In this document: one piece after another, positions 37,723 through 46,181 of the stretch
Position numbering within the stretch: position 1 is the stretch's first letter
Layout of the letters: every line of letters begins with the position of its first letter
Assembly: GCA_017599285.1 (NCBI GenBank)
Contig: JAGFXX010000001.1
Coordinates: 2,694,501-2,758,500 of the forward strand
From: Cereibacter azotoformans
GTDB taxonomy: Bacteria > Pseudomonadota > Alphaproteobacteria > Rhodobacterales > Rhodobacteraceae
Direction of reading: 5' to 3'
DNA: 64,000 nucleotides
The notes under the pieces: generated by a model
Seen by the model: only the letters and a program-made list of their open reading frames with translations
Databases searched by the model: none
Told to the model about the DNA's origin: nothing
Made by a program: the position numbers and the translations under genes

Positions 37723-38175
37723 ATGGACTACGACCGGCTCGACCAGACCATCGACGCGCTCTGCCACGGCGAGCGTGATACGGTCGCGCTGATGGCAACC
37801 GTCGCCTGCGAGCTGCACCATGCGCACCCGCTGTCGGACTGGACGGGCTTCTACCGCGTGACCGAGCCCGAGGTGCTGAAGATCGGGCCTTACCAGGGCT
37901 CGCACGGCTGCCTCGTGATCCCCTTCGGGCGGGGCGTCTGCGGGGCGGCGGCGCGCACGGGCGAGATCCAGCTCGTCCCGGACGTGGAGGCCTTTCCCGA
38001 CCATATCGCCTGCTCGTCCTCCACCCGCTCCGAGATCGTTCTGCCGGTCCGCAACGGCGAGGGCCGGCTGCTGGGGGTGCTCGACCTCGACAGCAACACG
38101 CCCGCGGCCTTCACCGAAGAGGACGCGCGGCGGCTTCAGGCGCTGCTCGACCGCACGTTCCGGGAGGCGTCGTGA
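37723..38175 (+). CDS. msrC: Free methionine-(R)-sulfoxide reductase (GAF type)
   Basis: 150-residue GAF-domain enzyme that reduces free Met-R-sulfoxide. All three Cys of the mechanism are present: C63 and C73 in HGCLVIPFGRGVCG and C97 in HIACSSSTRSEIVLPV, and the VLDLDSNTPAAFTEED segment matches the fRMsr family. GGAGG lies 5 nt before the ATG. Likely cytoplasmic oxidative-stress repair. Confidence 0.92.
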   Translation: MDYDRLDQTIDALCHGERDTVALMATVACELHHAHPLSDWTGFYRVTEPEVLKIGPYQGSHGCLVIPFGRGVCGAAARTGEIQLVPDVEAFPDHIACSSSTRSEIVLPVRNGEGRLLGVLDLDSNTPAAFTEEDARRLQALLDRTFREAS

Positions 38176-38235
38176 TGCGCGGCGCGTGCCTCTGGGGGGC
38201 TTCGGGGGCATGGCTGAGCCGGATGCCCCGGCCGG

Positions 38236-38496
38236 TCACTCCGAGACGAACTTGTTGAACCGGCTCTGCCCGCCGTCCTTCGTCTTGTCCTGACAGAGGA
38301 AGGACAGGCCGTTCTCGTCGAAGATGCGGAAGAACTCTTCCCAGTCGATCTGGGTCAGCCGGTCTTCCGGCTCGCCGAAGTCGATGCGCAGGATGCCGCC
38401 CTTGCCGCCCGTGTCCACCTTGGCCGGATGTCCGTCGCGGGCCTCGGCCCATTTGCGGATCGTGTCATGGTCGCGGGTGGTGATGGCTTCGCTCAT
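38236..38496 (-). CDS. Conserved alphaproteobacterial small protein, function unknown
   Basis: 86 residues: [69 protein letters not shown]. Homologous proteins are widespread and often wrongly labelled 1,4-alpha-glucan branching enzyme; this is far too short for that. The HPAKV and W-E-E-F-F-x-x-F-D-E segments suggest a compact all-helical/beta fold. GGGAGAG sits 6 nt upstream of ATG 38496. Confidence 0.85.
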   Translation of the reverse strand: MSEAITTRDHDTIRKWAEARDGHPAKVDTGGKGGILRIDFGEPEDRLTQIDWEEFFRIFDENGLSFLCQDKTKDGGQSRFNKFVSE

Positions 38497-38580
38497 GGTG
38501 TCTCTCCCGATGGGGTCGCCCGGTCCAATCGCGGGCAGCGGGCGATTGTTCCCGCGGGCGGCCTCGGCTATGGGGCGGGG

Positions 38581-39228
38581 ATGACCGATCTCTATGCCCC
38601 GCCGGACGTGCCGCTTTCGCTGATCCACCACGACGCGCAGATCGTGGTGGTGGACAAGCCTGCGGGCCTCTTGTCCGTGCCCGGCAAGGGCGAGGACAAG
38701 GCCGACTGCCTGATCGAGCGGTTGCGCGGCGTCTTCCCCGAGATCCTGCTGGTGCATCGGCTCGACCGCGACACCTCCGGGGTGATGGTCTTCGCCCTGA
38801 CGCGGGCCGCGCAGGCCGCCTTGGGCCAGCAGTTCGAGAAGCGGCAGACGAAGAAGGTCTATGTGGCCCGCCTTGAAGGCCGGCTGGAACCGCGCGAGGG
38901 TCGGGTGGACCTGCCGCTCTGCGTGGACTGGCCGAACCGACCGAGGCAGCATGTGGATCATGTGAACGGCCGACCGGCCCAGACCGAATGGCGGGTGGTG
39001 AAATATCTGCCGAACGAGACCCGCGTGCGACTGATGCCGGTCACGGGCCGCAGCCACCAGCTCCGCGTGCACATGGCCGAGACGGGGCATCCGATCCTCG
39101 GCGACGCGCTCTATGCGGCGGGTGCCGCGCGGGAGCATCCGCGCCTGATGCTTCACGCCGAGAGCCTGCGGGTGCGCCATCCCGACACGGGCAAGAGCCT
39201 CACCTACAGCGCGCCCTGTCCCTTCTGA
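38581..39228 (+). CDS. rluA: RluA-family pseudouridine synthase
   Basis: 215 residues with HRLDRDTSG, where Asp62 is the catalytic residue, the [15 protein letters not shown] opening, KVYVARLEG and [24 protein letters not shown] near the end. Lacking an S4 domain and short, it matches the RluA subgroup (tRNA U32 / 23S U746). The start was placed at 38581, where the family sequence begins; no strong ribosome site is visible. Confidence 0.88.
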   Translation: MTDLYAPPDVPLSLIHHDAQIVVVDKPAGLLSVPGKGEDKADCLIERLRGVFPEILLVHRLDRDTSGVMVFALTRAAQAALGQQFEKRQTKKVYVARLEGRLEPREGRVDLPLCVDWPNRPRQHVDHVNGRPAQTEWRVVKYLPNETRVRLMPVTGRSHQLRVHMAETGHPILGDALYAAGAAREHPRLMLHAESLRVRHPDTGKSLTYSAPCPF

Positions 39229-39237
39229 CGGGCGGCA

Positions 39238-39266
39238 GCCGGGGCAGGAAGCCTGCCCGCCCCGGC
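39238..39266. terminator. Hairpin between convergent rluA and aldehyde dehydrogenase genes
   Basis: GCCGGGGC (39238-39245) and GCCCCGGC (39259-39266) form an 8-bp stem; an alternative inner stem GGGCAGG/CCTGCCC is also possible. There is no T-tract, so it may be a rho-assisted or stabilising 3' structure for both genes. Confidence 0.5.
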
Positions 39267-39272
39267 CCCTCG

Positions 39273-40733
39273 TCACTCCGCGGCCAGCGCCTCGGCCTCG
39301 GGGTCCCAGCCCGAGATGGCCTTGACCTCGAGGAACTCCTCGATCCCCCAGAGGCCGCCTTCCCGCGCCCGGCCCGAGGCCTTGACGCCGCCGAAGGGCG
39401 CGCCTGCGCCGCGCGATTTGCCGTTCATCTCGACCATGCCCGAACGCAGGCGCCGGGCCAGGCGGTTGCGCCGCGCGCCGTCCTGGCTCTGGACATAGTT
39501 GGTCAGGCCATAGGGCGTGTCATTGGCGATCCGCACCGCCTCGTCCTCGGTTTCGAACGGCAGGATCGACAGGACCGGCCCGAAGATCTCCTCGCGCTCG
39601 ATGGTCATGCCGGGGGTCACGTCGGCAAAGACCGTGGGGCGCACGAAGAAGCCGCGGTTCAGCCCGTCGGGCCGGCCGAGGCCGCCCGCCACCAGCCGCG
39701 CGCCCTCGTCGATGCCCTTCTGGATGTAGGACTGGATCTGCTCGAACTGGCGCTTGTTCACCACCGGCCCGATATGCGGCCCCTCCTCATGCGCCGAGGC
39801 CACGCGGGTCTTCGAGGCCACCTCGGCCGCGATCTCGACCGCCCGGTCGTAAAGCGGGCGCTCGACCAGCATCCGGGTCGGGGCGTTGCAGCTCTGGCCC
39901 GAGTTGTTGAAGCAATGCTTCACGCCCCGCTCGACCGCGCGTTCGTCGGCATCGGCGAAGACCAGGTTCGCACCCTTGCCGCCAAGTTCGAGCGTGACGC
40001 GCTTGAGCGACTCGGCCGCGGCCTTCGAGATCGCCCGGCCCGCGCGGGTCGATCCGGTGAAGGAGATCATCTCGACATCGGGGTGCGAGGACAGCTGTGA
40101 GCCCACGCCCGCGCCGTCGCCGTTCACGAGGTTGAAGACGCCCGCCGGAATGCCCGCATCATGGACGAACTCGGCAAAGAGCAGCGAGGACAGCGGCGCC
40201 TCCTCGGACGGTTTGAGCACGCAGGTGCAGCCCGCCAGCAGCGCCGGGATCACCTTCAGCGTCACCTGGTTCATCGGCCAGTTCCAGGGCGTGATGAGCC
40301 CGACGACGCCGATCGGTTCCAGCGCGATACGGTCGTTCGGCGCGTGCGGGCCGAGCGGCCGGACCCACTCGATCTCCTCGAACGCCTTGAGGAAGTTCGA
40401 CAGATGCCAGGGCAGGCAGGGCGCCTGGCTGTTGCGCGCAAGGTCGATGGGTGCGCCCATCTCGAGGCTGATCGCCTGCGCCATCTCTTCCTTGCGCGCC
40501 TCGTATTGCGCGAGGATCCCCTTCACGAGCCGCAGCCGCTCGGCCGGAGGCGTGGCGGCCCAGCCTTCGAAGGCGGCCTTGGCTGCGGACACGGCCGCGT
40601 CCGTGTCGGCCTGATCGCCGAGCGAGATCACCGCGCAGACCTCTTCGGTGGAAGGGTCCACGACCTCGCAATCCTTCCGCGTGACCGGCGCCACCCACCG
40701 GCCGCCGATGTAGAAGTCGCGTTTTTCGATCAT
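39273..40733 (-). CDS. NAD(P)-dependent aldehyde dehydrogenase family protein
   Basis: 486 residues with the family's catalytic Cys282 (GQSCNAPTR) and Glu249 (LELGGKGAN), the [18 protein letters not shown] oxyanion segment with its Asn, and [20 protein letters not shown]. It oxidises an aldehyde to an acid; the substrate is not evident. GGAGGA precedes ATG 40733. In the chromosome before island insertion this gene would have been adjacent to tRNA-Thr. Confidence 0.93.
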   Translation of the reverse strand: MIEKRDFYIGGRWVAPVTRKDCEVVDPSTEEVCAVISLGDQADTDAAVSAAKAAFEGWAATPPAERLRLVKGILAQYEARKEEMAQAISLEMGAPIDLARNSQAPCLPWHLSNFLKAFEEIEWVRPLGPHAPNDRIALEPIGVVGLITPWNWPMNQVTLKVIPALLAGCTCVLKPSEEAPLSSLLFAEFVHDAGIPAGVFNLVNGDGAGVGSQLSSHPDVEMISFTGSTRAGRAISKAAAESLKRVTLELGGKGANLVFADADERAVERGVKHCFNNSGQSCNAPTRMLVERPLYDRAVEIAAEVASKTRVASAHEEGPHIGPVVNKRQFEQIQSYIQKGIDEGARLVAGGLGRPDGLNRGFFVRPTVFADVTPGMTIEREEIFGPVLSILPFETEDEAVRIANDTPYGLTNYVQSQDGARRNRLARRLRSGMVEMNGKSRGAGAPFGGVKASGRAREGGLWGIEEFLEVKAISGWDPEAEALAAE

Positions 40734-40920
40734 GTCATCCTCCGCTTGGTGCCGGAGCGAAGGTGGCACCCTGCCGCGATGGCGTCCAGCGCGATCCCGG
40801 GTGTCACGAAAAGGAACAGGAAAAATTCGCCTTTCGTGCGCAGCCCGCGGCAGCCCGTCCTTGTGCGTCCGAAGCGGCGGCGCCGAGCCGAAGATGCGTC
40901 GAAGGTTTCGGAGATCGGGA

Positions 40921-40945
40921 GAGAAGTGGTGCCGGTGAAGGGACT
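40921..40945. repeat. Left attachment site (duplicated 3' end of tRNA-Thr)
   Basis: A 25-bp perfect copy of 52139-52163. It contains the last 16 nt of the mature tRNA-Thr plus CCA and 6 bp beyond it (gagaagtggtgccggtgaag and five more bases). Bases on both sides differ from the right copy. It marks the left border of the integrated island. Confidence 0.92.
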
Positions 40946-41433
40946 GTCGCCCCAAAATCGCACTTCTGCTTCTTCCGCAATATCAAGGCCCTAGGAGGTA
41001 GCCTTCCCGTCCATGTGTCCCGGCCGGTGGCCCCATTGTGTCCCCGCCGGTGGCCGCAAAGATGCACCCGAAGGGCCTGATAGGCAACACCAGATGAACG
41101 GGAGGGTTGAGAATATTCCACCGCACACATGCGAGACCCAGAGATCATGTGAGCGGCTCACGCTGCACCCCCCGGTGCCCCCGTCGATCTTCCATGTGGC
41201 GCACCCAATGCGGATGCGGGCGACAGGACTCCACCACGGCTGGACGTCGGCGGCCGTCGTCGCCACGGCGTCCGAGGAAGCTGGCGGCTCCCTCGTGGAC
41301 AGCGGCAGGTGACCGGATGGGTATACCTCAACGGCCACCGCGAAGAGGCCCGGAAACGGTGTCCACAAGGGTTGACTTCGGCTTTCGTATATGGATCTAT
41401 GTGGTCAGCACCTTTATTGACATCTGAGGCACC
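40946..41433. other. Left island border region without a gene
   Basis: 488 bp between attL and the recombinase gene. It carries two copies of GTGTCCC (41016, 41039), each followed by a C/G-rich CCGGTGGCC element, and a TTGACT (41372) about 60 bp before the recombinase start with a weak ATCTAT 17 bp downstream that may be its promoter. Short frames on both strands lack ribosome sites. Confidence 0.5.
41016..41045 (+). repeat. Two GTGTCCC direct repeats near left border, possible integrase arm sites
   Basis: GTGTCCC at 41016-41022 and 41039-41045, both followed within 2 nt by gccggtggcc. The same heptamer occurs three times at the right border in the same orientation. Spacing from the att core (about 70-100 bp) fits arm-type binding sites of a tyrosine integrase; this is inference. 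Confidence 0.4.
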
Positions 41434-42075
41434 ATGTCCCGCACCGTCTTCTACGCCCGCGTCTCCACCGCCGAGCAGACCGTCAGCCACCAGCAGACGC
41501 AGGCCGAGGCGGCGGGCTTCACCTTCGACAAGGTTGTGGTCGATCATGGCGTCTCGGGCGTCTCAGTCCCGCTGGCCGAGCGCCCCGAGGGCAAGCGGCT
41601 CTTCGACATGCTGCACCGGGGAGACGTGCTGGTGGTGCGCTGGGTCGACCGGCTGGGGCGGAACTATCAGGACGTGACCGACACCATCCGGCATTTCATG
41701 CGCGAAGGCGTGGTGATCAGGACCATCATCAACAACCTGACCTTCGACGGCTCGACCTCGGACCCGATGCAGGCGGCCGTTCGGGATGCCCTGATCGCCT
41801 TCATGGCGGCCACCGCGCAGGCCCAGGCCGAGGCCACGAAGGAGGCCCAGAAGGCAGGCATTGCGGCGGCGAGGATCGACCGGACGAAGTACCGCGGCCG
41901 TCAGCCCAGCTACACCCGCGATCAGCTGGCCGTGGTGCGCGACATGCTCGCCACCGGGGCGGGAGCCTCGGCAATCTCGAAGGCCACGGGCCTCACCCGG
42001 CAGACCATCCTGCGGCTGCGGGCCGACATGGCGGCGGCCGAGGCGGCGCTGGTCCGTTGGGGCGCGGAGGCATGA
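41434..42075 (+). CDS. Serine recombinase (resolvase/invertase type)
   Basis: 213 residues. Catalytic domain begins VFYARVSTAEQ with the nucleophile Ser11, then GVSGVSVPLAERPEG, VLVVRWVDRLGRNYQDV and a long E-helix region; the C-terminus (GASAISKATGLTRQTILRLRADM) is a Hin-type helix-turn-helix. It would cut and rejoin DNA at specific sites as a resolvase or invertase. TGAGG lies 5-6 nt before the ATG. No invertible segment with obvious inverted repeats was seen next to it, so its target is unknown. Confidence 0.92.
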   Translation: MSRTVFYARVSTAEQTVSHQQTQAEAAGFTFDKVVVDHGVSGVSVPLAERPEGKRLFDMLHRGDVLVVRWVDRLGRNYQDVTDTIRHFMREGVVIRTIINNLTFDGSTSDPMQAAVRDALIAFMAATAQAQAEATKEAQKAGIAAARIDRTKYRGRQPSYTRDQLAVVRDMLATGAGASAISKATGLTRQTILRLRADMAAAEAALVRWGAEA

Positions 42076-42237
42076 CGCTCACGGAAAGGCTCATTGGCAG
42101 GCCGTCGTATTCGCCCGCGGCGCACGTTGTGGTTGCAACGCAACAGAATGCCAAAGTTTCCGATAGAAATGGTATACGCAAAGACGATCTTTTTCATCGC
42201 AAGTAGGTCGACGGGGCGCGATCAAGCGCGTCACATT

Positions 42238-42660
42238 ATGGACCGAACGATGAACGAAACGATCAGAGACGATCAGCTGGCCGCAGCCATTGAGGCTCAG
42301 AGCTACCTGAACTCCACGGCAGTTGCGCTTGAGCGCATTGACACTGCGCTTCGCGACAACACCGAGAAGATGGCCGCCCTGAAGTCGCGGGAGCTGCTGC
42401 TGCAAGCGGCAAGAGGAGAGATCATCCAGCGTGATCGAGCGCGCGAAGCGCTTCTAAGTGTATGCCTCGCTGCCGGCTACACGTACGACCCGTGTGAGGA
42501 AGTGGACGATGGTTCCTTCGACGGCGGCTGTGACAGCATCGGTGAATGCCATTGCGATGTTGAGATCACCGCTGAAGACGAGATCGTCTCCATGCTTGGC
42601 GAGCGTCTGATCGACTGCGTCCAGGGCATCCGCGATTGCGCTGATCGGGTCGACGCCTGA
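42238..42660 (+). CDS. Acidic, cysteine-rich hypothetical island protein
   Basis: 140 residues from ATG 42238 (ATG 42250 is an alternative; neither has a strong ribosome site). The first 75 residues are helical and may form a coiled coil (AAAIEAQSYLNSTAVALERIDTALRDNTEKMAALKSRELLLQ is broken into heptad-like repeats). The second half is acidic with Cys at CLAAGYTYDPC, GGCDSIGECHCD and CVQGIRDC, seven Cys in about 60 residues, possibly metal binding. No family recognised. Confidence 0.6.
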   Translation: MDRTMNETIRDDQLAAAIEAQSYLNSTAVALERIDTALRDNTEKMAALKSRELLLQAARGEIIQRDRAREALLSVCLAAGYTYDPCEEVDDGSFDGGCDSIGECHCDVEITAEDEIVSMLGERLIDCVQGIRDCADRVDA

Positions 42661-43204
42661 CCTGAGCCACACCGCAGGCTGGTCTCGGCTGTGTCCGAGG
42701 GAGTAGAGCCTCGCATTGGCGTCACGGCCGAACTCTGCTGGAAGATGAAGGAGAAGCTTTCAGCGCTGGGGTCGGCGACACGGTCGGGTTTGGCTGGTCC
42801 ACGCCCTGCCGTGATCTTGAGGTGCGGCGCTCGGAGGCCGCGTAGAAGACCGCTGCGGCCTCGCGTACGGGCAGCGCCGGGGTTGAAGCCGGAGAAGGCC
42901 ACGGGGCGCCGGTGAATCGCTCCGGGCCGCTGCGGGGGCAATTTCCCCCCATACATGGCCTGACGAACCCGCGCGCCAACGGAGCCTGCCCGCGCACCCG
43001 CCGCTAACCCGCCACGAAAGGACAGCCGCGCTCGCCTTCGCGGGGGCGGACAATCCATTCTGCGCCGCCTTCGCCTCGCGCCGACACGGTCACCCGGCCA
43101 GTCCCGCGCCCGCCTTCCCCTGACCTGAACCCGCCCGAACTCCCGCCCGCCTCTCGCGCCAAACCGGCCGAGGGGTTTTCGGCGTTCGCATCCCAAGGAC
43201 AGCC
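42661..43204. other. 544-bp island segment without a supported gene
   Basis: Open frames exist on both strands but without ribosome sites or recognisable products. A GTG-started frame at 42691 reads MSEGVEPRIGVTAELCWKMK... for 74 codons and might be a decayed gene. A short T-poor, GC-rich stretch precedes the zinc-ribbon gene. Confidence 0.4.
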
Positions 43205-44146
43205 ATGTTCGACATGACCCGGCCCGACGAGGCCAACCCCACCTGCCCGAACTGCGGCAGCATCTTCAGCCCCCGCCGCAAGGACCAGAAGTTCTGCGCC
43301 AAACCCTGCGCCAAGGCGGCGACCCGCAACACCACACGAGGCTCCCGCGCCCACGGCGAAAGCGCCGCCGCCCGCCACCGTCACGAGTCCCGCAAGGGAC
43401 GCCTTCGTGGCCTCGCTCACGCCTTCCACGAGACGCCACCCGCCTACCGAGCCAAGTTCCTCGTCCGGCTGATCGTGGAGGGTCGCAAGCTGGCCGAACT
43501 GCGCTGCTTCGTCACCCTGCGTTCCCTGCTGCGCAGCTGGTCTTGCGACGAAGGCACTGGCCGCCTCAACATCGCCCATGTGCTCGACCACTTCTGCCGC
43601 GAGGTCTACGGGCTGCGCTCCTTCGAGGTGCTGGACCCCGCGCGGGTCTTGCCGCCCGAGGCCGAGCTTGGCTTCCCGGCCACCTACTTCGGCCCCGACG
43701 CCCCGTCGATCTACGAGGACGGCAGCCTAAGGCGCGGCTTCGGCGTCACGGCGTCACGGCAGGACTGGTCGGTGCCCGCGCCGTACGTCATCGAGCGGAC
43801 GCCGACGAACGTCTACGACTGGCGGGCCATCGGCCGCGCGATGCGTGATCACGGGTGGACTCGCTACGCTGACCCGAAGGACCCCGACACGCCTTCGCCG
43901 TTCCACTTCGGGAAGCCCGTCGCCAACCCCCGGAGTCGTCCCTCCGCCAAGATGAAGGAGAACCCGAACGCGAACCCGCTGCGGGGCTACCTGAGGCGCG
44001 ACCCCCAGGAGTTCTTCGGGCAGCTTCGGGTGGACCGCGAGGAGCGCCCGCTGAAGCCCATGACGGAGGACGCGGCGCTGGCCGTGCGACAGACCGAGTT
44101 CCCCGACGGCATCGGCACCGACACCCGGCTGGCCGAGGCCGCCTGA
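43205..44146 (+). CDS. Zinc-ribbon hypothetical island protein
   Basis: 313 residues with an N-terminal zinc ribbon CPNCGSIF...KFCAKPCAKAATR (Cys spacing 2 and 3 around a 13-residue loop), a basic helical stretch, then an unrecognised globular region (AYRAKFLVRLIVEGRKLAELRCFVTLRSLL; HVLDHFCREVYGLRSFEVLDP; NVYDWRAIGRAMRDHGWTRYADP). The fold suggests nucleic-acid binding, perhaps a replication or regulatory protein of the element; this is a guess. ATG 43205 has AAGGA 5-6 nt upstream. Confidence 0.7.
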   Translation: MFDMTRPDEANPTCPNCGSIFSPRRKDQKFCAKPCAKAATRNTTRGSRAHGESAAARHRHESRKGRLRGLAHAFHETPPAYRAKFLVRLIVEGRKLAELRCFVTLRSLLRSWSCDEGTGRLNIAHVLDHFCREVYGLRSFEVLDPARVLPPEAELGFPATYFGPDAPSIYEDGSLRRGFGVTASRQDWSVPAPYVIERTPTNVYDWRAIGRAMRDHGWTRYADPKDPDTPSPFHFGKPVANPRSRPSAKMKENPNANPLRGYLRRDPQEFFGQLRVDREERPLKPMTEDAALAVRQTEFPDGIGTDTRLAEAA

Positions 44147-44217
44147 AAGTCCCTCCTCCAGTATAAAGGGAACCTTCGCGGGTACCCTGAACGGGGCAAC
44201 GTGACGAGGAAGACCTT

Positions 44218-44590
44218 CGTCGTCTCGACGACCTGCACTCCCGCTGATCGCTGCACCCGAAGGCGGCACCTGATGCCGACCCTCGGCCCGAGGATGACTA
44301 TCAGGTCCAACCTCGCCGGCAACTCCGCCTCGGCGGCTGCCGAGAAGACCCCGGCTTTCATGGTCTCGACCGGCGCAACCGGATGAACGGCAACCTGAGG
44401 CTGACCCTCGTCCCAGCATGCCGATCACTTGCACGCTTACCGGCACCGCCGCACCTGCGGCCCCCGAGAAGACACCGCCTTCATGGTCTCGACTGGCGCA
44501 GCCGGATGAACGGCAGCCTGATGCCTGTCCTCGTCCCGAGCACGCCGATCAGGTCCGACCTCACAAGCGCCGTCGCACCGGACACAGTCA
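44218..44590 (+). repeat. Three imperfect ~124-bp tandem repeats, each with a hairpin
   Basis: Recurring landmarks: CCTGATGCC at 44269, CCTGAGGCT at 44394 and CCTGATGCC at 44517 (period 123-125 bp); GAGAAGACcCCGgCTTTCATGGTCTCGAC at 44342 and again at 44466 as broken matches; ATCAGGTCC at 44301 and 44549. In copies 1 and 3 CCTGAT pairs with ATCAGG, and copy 1 has an inner CCTCG-gcc-CGAGG hairpin. Copy 2 has lost the outer pairing. No coding frame spans it. It ends about 100 bp before the antirepressor gene. Confidence 0.75.
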
Positions 44591-44690
44591 ATACGACAAC
44601 CCCAACGTTTCAATTCCAACCGGTCAGCCCGAGGCACTCCGCCTAGGCCACCTGACCGGGCATCCCCATGCTTCCCCGAAAGGAGCCACC

Positions 44691-45446
44691 ATGACTATCA
44701 CGACCAACATCGCCACCATCTTCCAGTTTCAGCCTGACTCCGGGGCCTCTCGCGGGGTCCGAACGCTGACCCTCGACGGGGAACCTTGGTTCGTCGCCAA
44801 GGACATTTGCGACGTGCTGGGCTATACCAACGCCGCCGATGCCGTAGCTCGTCACTGCAAGGGGATAGCGAAACGCGATACCCTCACCGAAGGCGGGCTT
44901 CAGGAGATGACCATCATCCCGGAGCGCGACCTATACCGCCTCATCATGCGCTCGAAACTTCCCAGTGCTGAACGCTTTGAGGAATGGGTTGTCGGCACCG
45001 TCCTTCCTGCCATACGAAAGACCGGCTCCTACGTCCGCGGGGAGGAGTCCCTAGACTCAAACGCCCCCGACTATCTGGACCGGCTGAAAGACCTCCTCAT
45101 CAAGGCACAAGAGCGGAAGTTGGAGGAAGCCGAAGCCAGGATCGCGGCATTGAAGCCAAAGGCAGAGGCCTTCGGGGTCATAGAGCAAGCGTCGGGGTCG
45201 CTAACCGTGACGGAGGCCGCCAAGGCGCTGAAGGCCAAGAGGGTGAACCTGTTCGGTTTCCTTGAGGGGCACCGCTGGCTGACCACCAAGAAGGGGAACC
45301 GGCAAGCAACCGCTGCGGCCATCCGCGCCGGTTACATGACCACCCGGACGCACACCGACACGGCGGGTCGCATCCACACCACGCCCCTCGTGACGCCGAA
45401 GGGCCTCGCGCGTCTCGCCCAGATCAAGGCCGAACGTGTTGCCTAG
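44691..45446 (+). CDS. Phage antirepressor-like protein (BRO-N plus KilAC domains)
   Basis: 251 residues. N-terminal BRO domain: VRTLTLDGEPWFVAKDICDVLGYTNAADAV ... SAERFEEWVVGTVLPAIRKTGSYV. A coiled segment follows (YLDRLKDLLIKAQERKLEEAEARIAALKPKAEAF), then a C-terminal KilAC/ANT domain: SLTVTEAAKALKAKRVNLFGFLEGHRWL ... TPKGLARLAQI. Such proteins bind phage repressors or DNA and trigger lytic genes. AAAGGAG lies 6 nt before ATG 44691. Sole phage-specific gene in the island. Confidence 0.9.
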   Translation: MTITTNIATIFQFQPDSGASRGVRTLTLDGEPWFVAKDICDVLGYTNAADAVARHCKGIAKRDTLTEGGLQEMTIIPERDLYRLIMRSKLPSAERFEEWVVGTVLPAIRKTGSYVRGEESLDSNAPDYLDRLKDLLIKAQERKLEEAEARIAALKPKAEAFGVIEQASGSLTVTEAAKALKAKRVNLFGFLEGHRWLTTKKGNRQATAAAIRAGYMTTRTHTDTAGRIHTTPLVTPKGLARLAQIKAERVA

Positions 45447-45479
45447 TGCGCCGTCCATGCTCCGCGCGCTGAGGCGGTA

Positions 45480-45638
45480 ATGTTCCGCAGCAGGGCGCAG
45501 TACCTCGTGACCAACTATAAGCAGTGACTCCCCGGCTGGACCGACAAGGGCTGGCTCAAGAGCGACAAGAAGCCGGTCGAGAATTGGCACTTATGGAAGC
45601 TCCTGATCGAACAGACCGAGGCGCTTATCGGACTGTAA
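45480..45638 (+). pseudogene. Fragment of an RNase HI gene with an in-frame stop
   Basis: The frame reads ...SRAQYLVTNYKQ, TGA stop at 45525-45527, then LPGWTDKGWLKSDKKPVENW and HLWKLLIEQTEALIGL before TAA. This matches the conserved RNase HI stretch YVxxxxxxWxxGWxxxGWxxxxxKPVxNxxLWxxL, with the TGA exactly where Trp (TGG) is expected. The N-terminal catalytic DEDD part is missing. It is a decayed 3' remnant. Confidence 0.75.
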
Positions 45639-46181
45639 CTTCCTGCTCTTCTCGGCCGCACGCATCGGAGAGAAACATGCCATGCGAAGAGAGCAGAGGT
45701 TATTGATCTCGGACAGACATCGAAATGGATGCCGCTTGTGCTCTTTCGACCAAGGAAGACATCAAGCTCCTTGAAGGCGCATACGGACTTGACGGAATTT
45801 GGGCGCAAGATTAATGCCGCTAAAGAGGTGGCTGAATCCGTGCCTTGGCCGGAAAGATGGCGGCGGCTCAGGGCGGAGTTCCTAGGGTTCTACCGGAGTA
45901 TCACTTCTCAGGAGGAAGACAAAGCGTCAAGCCCGTCAGTACATGAATAACCAATTTTCTCGCTCAGCGAGAAAATATTGCAAGCAAATGCATGTCGAGA
46001 GACTGCGCCGTGATCGGAACTCCGATCATCATTGCTGAGAAACCACGAGGGACTTGGGCCGAACCTTTATCAAGTGTAGGCTTGGCAAGAACATGTCTAC
46101 TGCGACAGCATTGGCGGAAAGTTGGCGCTTGGGTTCCATCTATCATCTAAGCCAGTAAAACCTCGTTTGGGGGGGGGAATC
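45639..46181. other. 543-bp lower-GC region upstream of the ATPase-HNH operon
   Basis: No well-supported gene. A frame at 45729-45950 encodes 73 residues (middle part KEVAESVPWPERWRRLRAEFLGFYRSI) ending 4 bp before a 23-bp palindrome; another frame from ATG 45725 gives 29 residues; they may be pieces of one frame-shifted gene. The segment must contain the promoter of the operon; base content is visibly more AT-rich than the rest of the window. Confidence 0.45.
45954..45976. promoter_or_regulatory. Perfect 11-bp-arm palindrome, operator or terminator
   Basis: ATTTTCTCGCT and its reverse complement AGCGAGAAAAT flank a single C. It lies 206 bp before the ATPase start and just after the small frame ending at 45950. 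With T-rich ends on both strands it could terminate transcription in either direction; as a dyad it could also bind a regulator of the operon. Confidence 0.6.

Noticed and set aside
42477..43196. Minus-strand 239-codon frame in the island
   Set aside because: No ribosome site, composition typical of antisense, and it overlaps the end of the Cys-rich gene.
44218..44590. CRISPR array
   Set aside because: Units are ~124 bp and diverged, with no short constant repeats or unique spacers and no cas genes.
45525..45527. TGA read as selenocysteine in the RNase HI-like frame
   Set aside because: The position is a conserved Trp, the catalytic part is missing and no SECIS-like structure is seen; simple decay explains it.
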